Shown here one piece after another: positions 14,831 to 21,162 of a stretch of DNA of 21,722 nucleotides. Origin of the DNA: a virus. A program made the translations under genes and the position numbers. The notes under the pieces are model-generated. The model made no database searches. It saw nothing but the letters and a program-made list of their open reading frames with translations, and had not been told where the DNA came from. The first letter of the stretch is position 1. Every line of letters begins with the position of its first letter. The stretch lies in the IMG/VR virus record IMGVR_UViG_3300021185_000097, positions 1 through 21,722 of that record; one strand, given 5' to 3'.

Positions 14831-16695
14831 TAACGCCATCCGTTCACAAATCCACCGTCTCTGCGAGGCATTTTTCGCCTCGTTTTTTCGACAGCTTTGG
14901 TTTCGTTTTGGTCGCTTGACTTACCAGCCATAGACCTCTGTGCAATTATATTAACATTGACGCCGACTATTGACAATGCCGCTAAAGCGTAAACTCTACA
15001 GTCTAACGCTTCGTTGCGTGGGCGTATTTTCACCCACTCTCTGCGGTGAAAACCTCTGTGGTATTTCTTGACAACCTTCTCGGCTGTCAACATCTTGAAA
15101 TATTCTTCGGTGTAGCTGCTTGGAAAATGACAATACCCAGCCCCTACTTCCTTTATCTTCAGGTGAGAGTAGACCATCTCCTTGGCTGTATCCACACCAA
15201 TCGGAAACAGCTTGCACTTGATATGATTGTTGGTGCTTGGCTTGCCGACAATCGGCTTGCCCTCACCGCCGACACCTTTGATTGCAAACACCCGACGAGA
15301 CAGACGTGGCTTGCAGTATTTGTAAACAGCTTGCGTATGGTGGCCACCTGTATCGATGGCCGTTGCTTTGATTTGCAACTCTCTGCCGTCTTCCGTTTTG
15401 TATGTTAGCGCGAGAAAGCCGTCCAAGTCTGCCCACACCTGAGCAGAAGCAGGGTCTCCATAGATAGCACGAAATTCGATACTAAAAGTGGCGGAATCAC
15501 GCCCGTGTCCCAAAGTCTCCATTTCGAGCCTATCATCTTGCACATCAATACCTGCTGTGACGAACACGACATCCTTGGGGAGACTGTCTGGCGTGTAGTC
15601 TTCGCGGTTGTTTGCCACCTGATATTCGTCAACACCTTCGCCAGAATTGTCCTCCCAGCTTTCGCCGAGATAGGTATTTACCCAAACACGAAGCGTCTCT
15701 GGCAGCTTCTTCGCTTCGAGGAAGTCAGCCACGGCAGAAGACAGAGGTGTCCACGGACTGCACAAACCAGATAGTCGGAAACCCGCCCTTCCGACAAATG
15801 GCGCGGTGGCTCGCCATTTCCCTTTGCGGATAGCTTTATACCTAGCCGCATCGTCCCAGACCCCGCCACATTCCTCACAGGCATAGTAGGCCGTATCAGG
15901 TTTGCCATCGTCCCAGTGGACATTCGACCACTTCAAAGTCTGGTGGTGGTCGCATTCGGGGCAACTGACATGATACTCACGTTTGTCTGTGTTTTCAAAT
16001 AGGGCTTCAATCTTTGATGAACCTTTAACGGTCGGTGTCGATACCGCGACTTCCTTCCTGTTCCAAAAGGTTGCGCTACGCTTGCGAGCCAGTTCGTATG
16101 GGTCGCCCTCATCACCAGCAGACACAGGCCAACGGTCTAACTCATCCGCAAGGATTACGCGAACAGGTCGGCTGGCCAAAGAGGCGGGGCTGTTTGCGCC
16201 GCACATTGTGATGTGACCGCCGAAGAAACTTTTCTTTAGTGTTGTATTGCCACTGTCGCGAGACTTGGGGTCAGCGACTTTGCCTTGCAGCACAGGACTG
16301 TCTCGCAACATTGGCGCGAGCCTGTCCTTCGAGAATGTCTGCGCCATGTCGAGTGTGGGCTGGATACACAAGATGGGAGACGGGCTTTGATGCACATGGT
16401 AGCCAATCAAGTTGAGTAGCATTTCGGTCTTGCCAACCTGAGCGCACGACATGATGACGACCGCCTCAATCTTGGGGTCGCTAACCGCGTCCAATATCTC
16501 TCTCTGATATTCTGCTCGGCTTGTGCGCCACGCGCCGACCTCAGCCGAACTCTCGGGGGAGAGCTTGCGATATTTATCCGCCCATTCGCTAACAGTCAAT
16601 TTCGGAGGCGGTTTCATAGCCTTGCGAATGGTAGTCTTCAGCCTTAGCTCAAGCGTCTTCTTCTGCTGATTGCGTATTGTGTCCGACCAACTCAT
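14830..16695 (-). CDS. terL: Terminase large subunit (lambda gpA family)
   Basis: This 621-aa packaging motor protein starts MSWSDTIRNQQKKTLELRLK with AGGAGG 6 nt upstream. ATPase: Walker A SCAQVGKT at 83-90, Walker B VRVILADE with D184-E185, coupling motif STP at 219-221. A CxxC-x24-CxxC zinc-ribbon-like insert is visible (C245, C248, C273, C276). Nuclease: acidic residues D384 (TAGIDVQDD), D448 (ATAIDTGGHH) and D565 (ALDCRVYA). This fits PF05876 in full length. It cuts concatemers and translocates DNA into the prohead with the TerS subunit; gpA relatives usually cut at specific cos sites. The gene overlaps TerS by 47 nt. Confidence 0.95.
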   Translation of the reverse strand: MSWSDTIRNQQKKTLELRLKTTIRKAMKPPPKLTVSEWADKYRKLSPESSAEVGAWRTSRAEYQREILDAVSDPKIEAVVIMSCAQVGKTEMLLNLIGYHVHQSPSPILCIQPTLDMAQTFSKDRLAPMLRDSPVLQGKVADPKSRDSGNTTLKKSFFGGHITMCGANSPASLASRPVRVILADELDRWPVSAGDEGDPYELARKRSATFWNRKEVAVSTPTVKGSSKIEALFENTDKREYHVSCPECDHHQTLKWSNVHWDDGKPDTAYYACEECGGVWDDAARYKAIRKGKWRATAPFVGRAGFRLSGLCSPWTPLSSAVADFLEAKKLPETLRVWVNTYLGESWEDNSGEGVDEYQVANNREDYTPDSLPKDVVFVTAGIDVQDDRLEMETLGHGRDSATFSIEFRAIYGDPASAQVWADLDGFLALTYKTEDGRELQIKATAIDTGGHHTQAVYKYCKPRLSRRVFAIKGVGGEGKPIVGKPSTNNHIKCKLFPIGVDTAKEMVYSHLKIKEVGAGYCHFPSSYTEEYFKMLTAEKVVKKYHRGFHRREWVKIRPRNEALDCRVYALAALSIVGVNVNIIAQRSMAGKSSDQNETKAVEKTRRKMPRRDGGFVNGWR

Positions 16696-17122
16696 GCAGT
16701 GCCTCCTCTATCATTTCCTCAATAACGTCTTTAGCCTCTGCCGCATTGGCGCAGTTAATTACTAGCGGAGCCGACTTGCTAGGGATGGCAAGCAGTCGCG
16801 TCTTGACTGCGCTGGCCTGCTCTCCGAATTGCTTGGCCACGTCATCGATGTAAACAAGTTCGCCACGAAGCATAGAGTTTTCCATCTCCTTAGCGTCTGC
16901 TTGTTCCTTCGCAAGCCTTGCTCGTTCTTCGCCAAGGTCTAGTTCGCCTGCGTTAACACGACCAGCCGCAACCTTGCGGAGATGGCGGATGTATTCGGTG
17001 CGAGCCTCGACAACGTCATACTTCCCGCGTTCTTTCTTGGTTATTATCTCTCTAGCTATTAATTCGCCAACCATTTTGGTTGATAAATCTAGCTCTTTTG
17101 CGACTTGAACTAATGACGCCAA
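16649..17122 (-). CDS. terS: Terminase small subunit (Nu1-like), TTG start
   Basis: The open frame extends up to a GTG at 17164, but the TTG at 17122 has AGGAG exactly 6 nt upstream and yields MASLVQVAKELDLSTKMVGE, which fits the short Nu1 N-terminus (a winged helix-turn-helix at residues 1-30). The product is 157 aa. Residues about 60-100 form a charged coiled coil (EERARLAKEQADAKEMENSM), and the later part (VYIDDVAKQFGEQASAVKTR) matches the Nu1-type dimer/TerL-contact region. It recognises the packaging site and loads TerL. A terminator-like element and a G6 run lie just upstream, where lambda has cos. Family confident; start choice well supported. Confidence 0.85.
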   Translation of the reverse strand: MASLVQVAKELDLSTKMVGELIAREIITKKERGKYDVVEARTEYIRHLRKVAAGRVNAGELDLGEERARLAKEQADAKEMENSMLRGELVYIDDVAKQFGEQASAVKTRLLAIPSKSAPLVINCANAAEAKDVIEEMIEEALHELVGHNTQSAEEDA

Positions 17123-17128
17123 TTTAAT

Positions 17129-17133
17129 CTCCT
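17129..17133 (-). promoter_or_regulatory. Shine-Dalgarno AGGAG that selects the TTG start of TerS
   Basis: AGGAG with a 6-nt spacer to TTG 17122; the alternative GTG at 17164 has only a G run directly before it with unsuitable spacing. Confidence 0.7.
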
Positions 17134-17188
17134 GTTGAATTTTTTGAGCATACCTTAAAAACACCCCCCTAGTAAGACACCTCAGTCT

Positions 17189-17224
17189 AAAAAAAAATCG
17201 TGGTTTGAATTACCCGCAAGCACG
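17189..17224 (-). terminator. Probable terminator with T9 tract before the packaging genes
   Basis: On the minus strand CGTGCTTG-CGGGTAATT-CAAACCACG can fold to 7 bp with a 1x2 internal loop, followed by A and nine T. The stem is weak but the T9 tract directly after it is the longest in the window. It lies between the gpZ-like gene and TerS, so it would end replication-module transcripts. Confidence 0.5.
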
Positions 17225-17254
17225 CATTAGGCCAGAAGAACCTAGCCAATTTAT

Positions 17255-18052
17255 TTACCTAGCTGTCTTGATTGCCCTTCGATATGCTGACTTGAAGTTC
17301 TTCCCAATGTTGTCGCGAACATATTTGTTGCCTGCTTCATAGAACGGATACCGTTTCCTATATGTCGGTGGCTTGTCCATAAAGTTCAAAATCTTTTTGC
17401 TCTGGTCGCCTACGCGCTGACGAATACCAACAGCCACGCCGCCCTTGCTCGCAATGTAAAAGCCTTGAGAGCCACGCTTCTTAGCATTGGCTCTGTATCC
17501 GCTCTCACCGAACGCCTGCACCTGCGACAATATCTTGGTGTAATAGCCAGCCGTCAGGTTGCCTGCTGAGTTGAGCGGCGCGTCTTTGGCTGGGCCTGCG
17601 TATATCTTACGGCCAACCTTTGCGCTCAGTGCTATCTCGTGACGCTTCTGCCCCCTGCGTCCGCCCTTGATGTTAGGCGTCAGATACTTGCTCGCGGGTG
17701 TTCCCTTGCCTGCGAACTCACGAAAGAAAACAGAAGCATTGATGGGTCTGTCCTTCTTGTTGGCAGTCTTCTTGGCCAAGAAGCTCTTGGTGTAAGCCGT
17801 TGGCTTATGAAGGGTAGACCTCAACTGTTTCTTTTCTTCTCGCTCAAGACCCTCAACGGTTCTGGTCATGGCTAGTGCTATGGCAAACGGTAGCTGCTCT
17901 CTCTGAATGTTGTTCAGGCTTCGCATGACCTTGCTTATATTGCTATCGACGCTCATGTTCACGCCAATGCCTGACAAGTCCTTAGCAGCCGAGCCTTTTA
18001 CTGCTGAACCTGCTGCGCCTCGTGCCAATAATCCTAACAGTGGTGCTGCCAT
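17255..18052 (-). CDS. Minor tail protein Z-like (tail completion)
   Basis: This 265-aa basic protein (MAAPLLGLLARGAAGSAVKG) has the layout of lambda gpZ: LPFAIALAMTRTVEGLEREE (about 54-73), many Lys/Arg, a central GGRRGQKRHEIALSAK, then GFYIASKGGVAVGIRQRVGD and a PPTYRKRYPFYEAG...RAIKTAR C-terminal helix. Other phages carry the same LP.A.A.A..R and P.Y..R..F motifs. It is longer than lambda gpZ (192 aa) because of an Ala/Gly-rich N-terminus. GpZ acts with gpU at the head-facing end of the tail. Here it is displaced: it lies upstream of TerS, coupled (TAATG) to a replication-module gene, not between FII and U. Moderately sure. Confidence 0.65.
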   Translation of the reverse strand: MAAPLLGLLARGAAGSAVKGSAAKDLSGIGVNMSVDSNISKVMRSLNNIQREQLPFAIALAMTRTVEGLEREEKKQLRSTLHKPTAYTKSFLAKKTANKKDRPINASVFFREFAGKGTPASKYLTPNIKGGRRGQKRHEIALSAKVGRKIYAGPAKDAPLNSAGNLTAGYYTKILSQVQAFGESGYRANAKKRGSQGFYIASKGGVAVGIRQRVGDQSKKILNFMDKPPTYRKRYPFYEAGNKYVRDNIGKNFKSAYRRAIKTAR

Positions 18053-18567
18053 TAAAACGGAACCTCGTCTTCTTCAAGCTCTCGCAGGCTCATAACCTCC
18101 GCCCCTTTGAACAGCGACTTGACTGTATGGACATCGGCCTGACTGCGCCAAGCACGGACAATCCGCGCTATCTCTGTGACATTATACACAGTAAGGCCAG
18201 TGTCCGCCAGTGTCGCATCGATGTTGTCTTTGACGATGACAATCTGCAACTCGTCCTTGCCATCCTCTCGTGGGGCAGTCGCGTGCCATATTTCGGGGCT
18301 GACTGCCCCATGGCCACTTGCAACGGCCTCATCTTCTAGTGCCTTCCACCCGCGCATCATCACGGTGGCGCGGCGCACAACCTCGTCGGCGTCCTCGTTG
18401 TGCAGTGCTACATCGAGCTTTGCACGAGCAGCCTCGAACTTCGCACCAGTCTCAGGACTTACCAGCGTCTCAAGACGCCCCTTGCCCCATCTGCGTTCAA
18501 TGTCGGCGGCTACTGCATCCAGTGGCTTAAGCGCGCCATTTATCTTGTCGTGGTCGAAACTATTCAT
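18052..18567 (-). CDS. Unknown replication-module protein with an SSB-tip-like C-terminus
   Basis: AAGGAGG 11 nt before the ATG at 18567 supports MNSFDHDKINGALKPLDAVA (171 aa); an in-frame ATG at 18627 would give 191 aa and overlap the upstream gene by 20 nt, but lacks a good ribosome-binding site. The protein is soluble and mainly helical (ADIERRWGKGRLETLVSPET; ARAKLDVALHNEDADEVVRR; MMRGWKALEDEAVASGHG), with a beta-rich middle (DELQIVIVKDN). I recognise no enzymatic motif. It ends LREL-EEDEVPF, close to the acidic DDDIPF tip of bacterial SSB, a docking peptide for replication and repair enzymes. It lies between the PD-(D/E)XK-like and Z-like genes. Function unknown. Confidence 0.75.
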   Translation of the reverse strand: MNSFDHDKINGALKPLDAVAADIERRWGKGRLETLVSPETGAKFEAARAKLDVALHNEDADEVVRRATVMMRGWKALEDEAVASGHGAVSPEIWHATAPREDGKDELQIVIVKDNIDATLADTGLTVYNVTEIARIVRAWRSQADVHTVKSLFKGAEVMSLRELEEDEVPF

Positions 18568-18578
18568 CGGGACATAAT

Positions 18579-18585
18579 CCTCCTT
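18579..18585 (-). promoter_or_regulatory. Shine-Dalgarno AAGGAGG for the 171-aa protein
   Basis: A full AAGGAGG consensus, 11 nt before ATG 18567. The spacing is long but the match is perfect, and it lies inside the frame of the alternative longer start. Confidence 0.6.
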
Positions 18586-18607
18586 ACCGATTGCATCAAG
18601 GTCGTAT

Positions 18608-19021
18608 CTACTTCTGCGCGTTATCATCTAGGAACTCTGACGAGGCTTTATGCACGGTCATGCCGACATAGGTGTTAGAAACAATCGCGCCATTGTGGGT
18701 GTGGTCTGACTGGGTCACATATAAGTTACCAACGTCAATCGGCTCGCTTGGTTGCGTGTCATGTTCGGCGACCAGCAGCAAGCCATTCTTCTTGGCCTCT
18801 ATGCACAAGAACAACAGTGCCATCAGTAGACGCCTCTGACCCATCGGGAACGGTGCGCCTGCACACTTCAATTCACCGAACACAAATGTGTCACCGCGCA
18901 CGTCATACGCAAAGTCGATGTCCGTGGGAGTGAAGCCATTCAGCTTCATGTTCGAGAAGTCTTTTAGTTGCGCCATACGCTCAGGATAGAGGATGCCTGT
19001 CTGGCCTAAATCTATAGCCAT
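18608..19021 (-). CDS. Small PD-(D/E)XK-type nuclease-like protein
   Basis: This 137-aa protein (MAIDLGQTGILYPERMAQLK) starts after an AGGA 8 nt upstream, in a TAATG overlap with the 39-codon ORF before it. Residues 30-62 read FTPTDIDFAYDVRGDTFVFG, then ELKCAGAPFPMGQ: an Asp pair (D34, D36), then a beta strand with E50-x-K52, then a Gln (Q62). This is the D...(D/E)xK arrangement of the PD-(D/E)XK nuclease fold as in VRR-NUC or Holliday-junction-resolvase-like phage proteins. The remainder (LLMALLFLCIEAKKNGLLLV) is a hydrophobic helix and core strand that would complete the fold. It may resolve or trim replication intermediates. The family is inferred from motifs alone. Confidence 0.6.
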   Translation of the reverse strand: MAIDLGQTGILYPERMAQLKDFSNMKLNGFTPTDIDFAYDVRGDTFVFGELKCAGAPFPMGQRRLLMALLFLCIEAKKNGLLLVAEHDTQPSEPIDVGNLYVTQSDHTHNGAIVSNTYVGMTVHKASSEFLDDNAQK

Positions 19022-19140
19022 TACTTTTTCCTCACTGTGATTAACACATTATCACACACACACATACTATAGGTATGTGTGATGTGTGTGATAACTTGTG
19101 CGGTCGTGATAAATGTTGTGATAAGTTTGTGATAAACCAT
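19021..19140 (-). CDS. 39-codon ORF through the iteron region (possible leader or by-product)
   Basis: The frame starts at the TAATG overlap with the primase-helicase stop and ends with a TAA that overlaps the ATG of the next gene in the same way. The peptide (MVYHKLITTFITTAQVITHI, then THTYSMCVCDNVLITVRKK) is a low-complexity string of Ile/Thr/Val/His, because it is read through the TTATCACA repeats. It may be a true small gene, a translated leader that couples the next gene, or chance. The double overlap is the only support. Confidence 0.35.
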   Translation of the reverse strand: MVYHKLITTFITTAQVITHITHTYSMCVCDNVLITVRKK

Positions 19141-19270
19141 TACTCAGCACCCCACCGTTCATTGATTAACTCATTGTTATGAATGACAAAAGTGCCATTA
19201 TCACAAGCCCAATCATTTGTGATACGTTTGTGATTTTCAGTGTGATAAGCCTTGCCATGCTGTGTGATAG
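19036..19270. repeat. Cluster of about 12 TGTGATA(A) iterons: candidate replication origin
   Basis: TGTGAT begins at 19036, 19078, 19087, 19117, 19128, 19218, 19229, 19241 and 19263; a CGTGATAA variant is at 19105; the inverse TTATCACA is at 19049 and 19198. Several neighbours are 11 or 12 bp apart (19105/19117/19128 and 19218/19229/19241, then 22 to 19263), one helical turn, as expected for initiator-binding iterons. The array spans the last 130 bp of the primase-helicase gene and the following gap. Phages such as lambda place iterons within or next to the initiator gene. Confidence 0.6.
19049..19094. repeat. 46-bp imperfect palindrome within the iteron cluster
   Basis: TTATCACACACACACATAC (19049-19067), a 5-nt TATAG centre, then GTATGTGTG-ATG-TGTGTGATAA (19073-19094): 19 bp of complementarity with a 3-nt bulge. 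It is a dyad bounded by iterons and could extrude as a cruciform, bind a dimeric initiator, or form an RNA hairpin just before the next gene's start. Confidence 0.75.
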
Positions 19271-21062
19271 ACCTGCGGTTCAATTCCTGCTTAAAATCGG
19301 TCAATTTGATGCCTTGGAACTCGCCATCTTTGGTCGCAAATCCATCATCTAGCATGTCGCGCAGCACCTGCAACGCGAAGTCACGCCACTTGCTACCCTT
19401 GCTCAATGACTTCTGTTTTGGAGCATTTGCCATCACATCCAGCACCAAGCTGGTCTGCTCTTGCCCGAACGCCTCGCGCACGAATGACACCTCGCGAGCC
19501 TCAAGCCACATTGGCTCGGCCTCCTCGACATCCTTCTGCTTAGGGTTCTTGACGCATACCTGTTGCGTCTCAGCTTTACGCTCAAGCGATATTGCAGTAT
19601 CTACTGCGCCCAGCAGTGCGCTACTCCCCCTCAGCCCCTTCTCTATTTGCTTGCCTGAGTGATGAACAGCCAATACCGTGCAATCGAACTGCTCGCGCAG
19701 GATATCGCAGTTCCTGACGAATATACCCATGTCAGTCGCGCTGTTCTCGTCTGCACCACCGAACGAACGCGCCAGTGTATCGACCACGAACAGGCATGGG
19801 TTCTCGTCGCCCAGCATGTCTCGGACAGCCTCAGCGAGCAGCGTTACGTCCATACCGTCCGCCTCTGCCATCGAGATAGGGTTCGTGACCGCATAGAATG
19901 GCACACCATCCATAGATAGCTTGCGGTCTCTGTGCCACGCCTCGGCGCGATTGGTAATGCCTGATTGGCCTTCCATAGCCAGATAGACCACAATGCCCTG
20001 CTGGGTAGGCCGACCATTCCAATCAGCACCATGGGCAATAGACAATGCCCAGTCCAAAACTGCAAAACTTTTATAACTCGCTGGCGCGCCAAAGACCACT
20101 GCGAACGACTTCTCGATAAGATAGTCAGCCACCATAAATGTTGGCGGTGGCGTGTTGCTTAACTCTCCGAGCGTTCGCAGCTTGATTTGTCGCTCGAACT
20201 TTCGCTCAGGAACTTGTTCACTGCCGATATGTAAGCCTGTCGGCGTTGATGGCTGACCTGACTGGTCTGGCGCGATATGAATATCTCCAAGCCTTCCCGC
20301 AAGCCCCTTGGCAATAGTTGAGGCTGCTTTCTTCTTGAACTCGTCAATTCCTCGTCCTTCGGCATTTAAGTCTCCTGTTCTGCTAACTACTTTTCTTTCA
20401 TACTGCGGATAAACATTCTCGACCATCCAATCGACCGTGGGAAATAGACCGAACTGGCGGTAATAATCAGACACCGAAGCCATAACCAAAGAAGCCATGT
20501 AGCTTTCCCTCCCGTCACGGATACGGCCAAAAGCATCAGTATCAGAACCACCCAGATGACCGACAAGAGACCCAGAAGGTGTGCCGCTAGCTTGTGCTGC
20601 AATCTCTGTCGGGAACTCTGCAAAGTCATTGTCGTTCAGCCATTTGTATCCGATGCTTCTAGGGAATATGACGTAACCGCCAGTGCCGCGAATATCGGTC
20701 GCCGCTTGCTTGCCGATACCTGCACGATTACGGATATCCCCCGAATGCTTATAATAATAATGTAATCCACCGCTCTGGGTCTCTGCAACCCGCGTGGCTC
20801 CTAGCATCTCTTTGTTCTCTTCGACCCACTGCATTCCCTGCTTGCCGTCTCGGACATCAACGTCCACGACAGACAGCCCAGACACCTCGCCAGTGGGGAC
20901 ACCAATCAGTGCCGCACCAGAAATGCTGAACAGTCGCTCGACCTCATCTGGGTCTTGTGTAGCTGCCTTAAAGCCGCCTTGGCAGACTGGCCGCTTGTTT
21001 TTGTCGCACGGGAAAACAGGGTATTCCTCTGAAATCTCAAGTGCTGTGCTTAGTAAATCCAT
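19140..21062 (-). CDS. Primase-helicase fusion: prim-pol domain plus RepA-type AAA ATPase
   Basis: This 640-aa protein starts MDLLSTALEISEEYPVFPCD with a GAGGTGA just upstream. Residues about 5-180 are a bifunctional primase-polymerase (prim-pol) domain: catalytic D67/D69 in SVVDVDVR, GGLHYYY with H101, and ATDIRGTGGYVI with D123. Residues about 305-500 are a RepA/DnaB-like ATPase: Walker A GAPASYKS (325-332; the usual Gly before Lys is Tyr, a known phage variant), Walker B CLFVVD with D428, HH at 467-468, and RGSSALLGAVDTAI with a possible Arg finger R478. The C-terminal 70 residues (HGKAYHTENHKRITNDW) may bind DNA. It would prime and unwind at the origin, which probably overlaps its own 3' end. 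No separate polymerase or primase gene is in view. Confidence is high. Confidence 0.88.
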   Translation of the reverse strand: MDLLSTALEISEEYPVFPCDKNKRPVCQGGFKAATQDPDEVERLFSISGAALIGVPTGEVSGLSVVDVDVRDGKQGMQWVEENKEMLGATRVAETQSGGLHYYYKHSGDIRNRAGIGKQAATDIRGTGGYVIFPRSIGYKWLNDNDFAEFPTEIAAQASGTPSGSLVGHLGGSDTDAFGRIRDGRESYMASLVMASVSDYYRQFGLFPTVDWMVENVYPQYERKVVSRTGDLNAEGRGIDEFKKKAASTIAKGLAGRLGDIHIAPDQSGQPSTPTGLHIGSEQVPERKFERQIKLRTLGELSNTPPPTFMVADYLIEKSFAVVFGAPASYKSFAVLDWALSIAHGADWNGRPTQQGIVVYLAMEGQSGITNRAEAWHRDRKLSMDGVPFYAVTNPISMAEADGMDVTLLAEAVRDMLGDENPCLFVVDTLARSFGGADENSATDMGIFVRNCDILREQFDCTVLAVHHSGKQIEKGLRGSSALLGAVDTAISLERKAETQQVCVKNPKQKDVEEAEPMWLEAREVSFVREAFGQEQTSLVLDVMANAPKQKSLSKGSKWRDFALQVLRDMLDDGFATKDGEFQGIKLTDFKQELNRRSITQHGKAYHTENHKRITNDWACDNGTFVIHNNELINERWGAE

Positions 21063-21113
21063 AACTCACCTCAAAAGTTCCTCAACTCATATACCCCTCA
21101 CCCACCTCAAGTC

Positions 21114-21149
21114 GGGGTCGGCGCAGAGGGGAGTAAATGCGCCGACCCC
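21114..21149. repeat. Perfect 12-bp inverted repeat with 12-nt loop upstream of the primase gene
   Basis: GGGGTCGGCGCA (21114-21125) and TGCGCCGACCCC (21138-21149) are exact complements, a GC-rich stem far stronger than its surroundings. No T tract follows on either strand, so it is not a standard intrinsic terminator. It lies 13 nt after the stop of the ssDNA-binding-like gene and 51 nt before the primase start: a possible mRNA-end stabiliser, attenuator or protein-binding dyad. Confidence 0.8.
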
Positions 21150-21162
21150 TGTGAGCTACAGC

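Noticed and set aside
17123-17164. GTG start of TerS at 17164
   Set aside because: No well-spaced Shine-Dalgarno, and the extra 14 residues do not fit Nu1-type N-termini. The TTG at 17122 has AGGAG at 6 nt.
17145-17180. Sigma-70-type promoter TTACTA-17-TATGCT before TerS
   Set aside because: Only half of the -35 and about four of six -10 bases match; too weak to list as a feature, though the place would be sensible.
19036-19270. Reading the iterons as a CRISPR array or as true DnaA boxes
   Set aside because: Units are 6-8 bp with spacers of a few bases, not CRISPR-like, and all lack one C of the TTATCCACA DnaA box.
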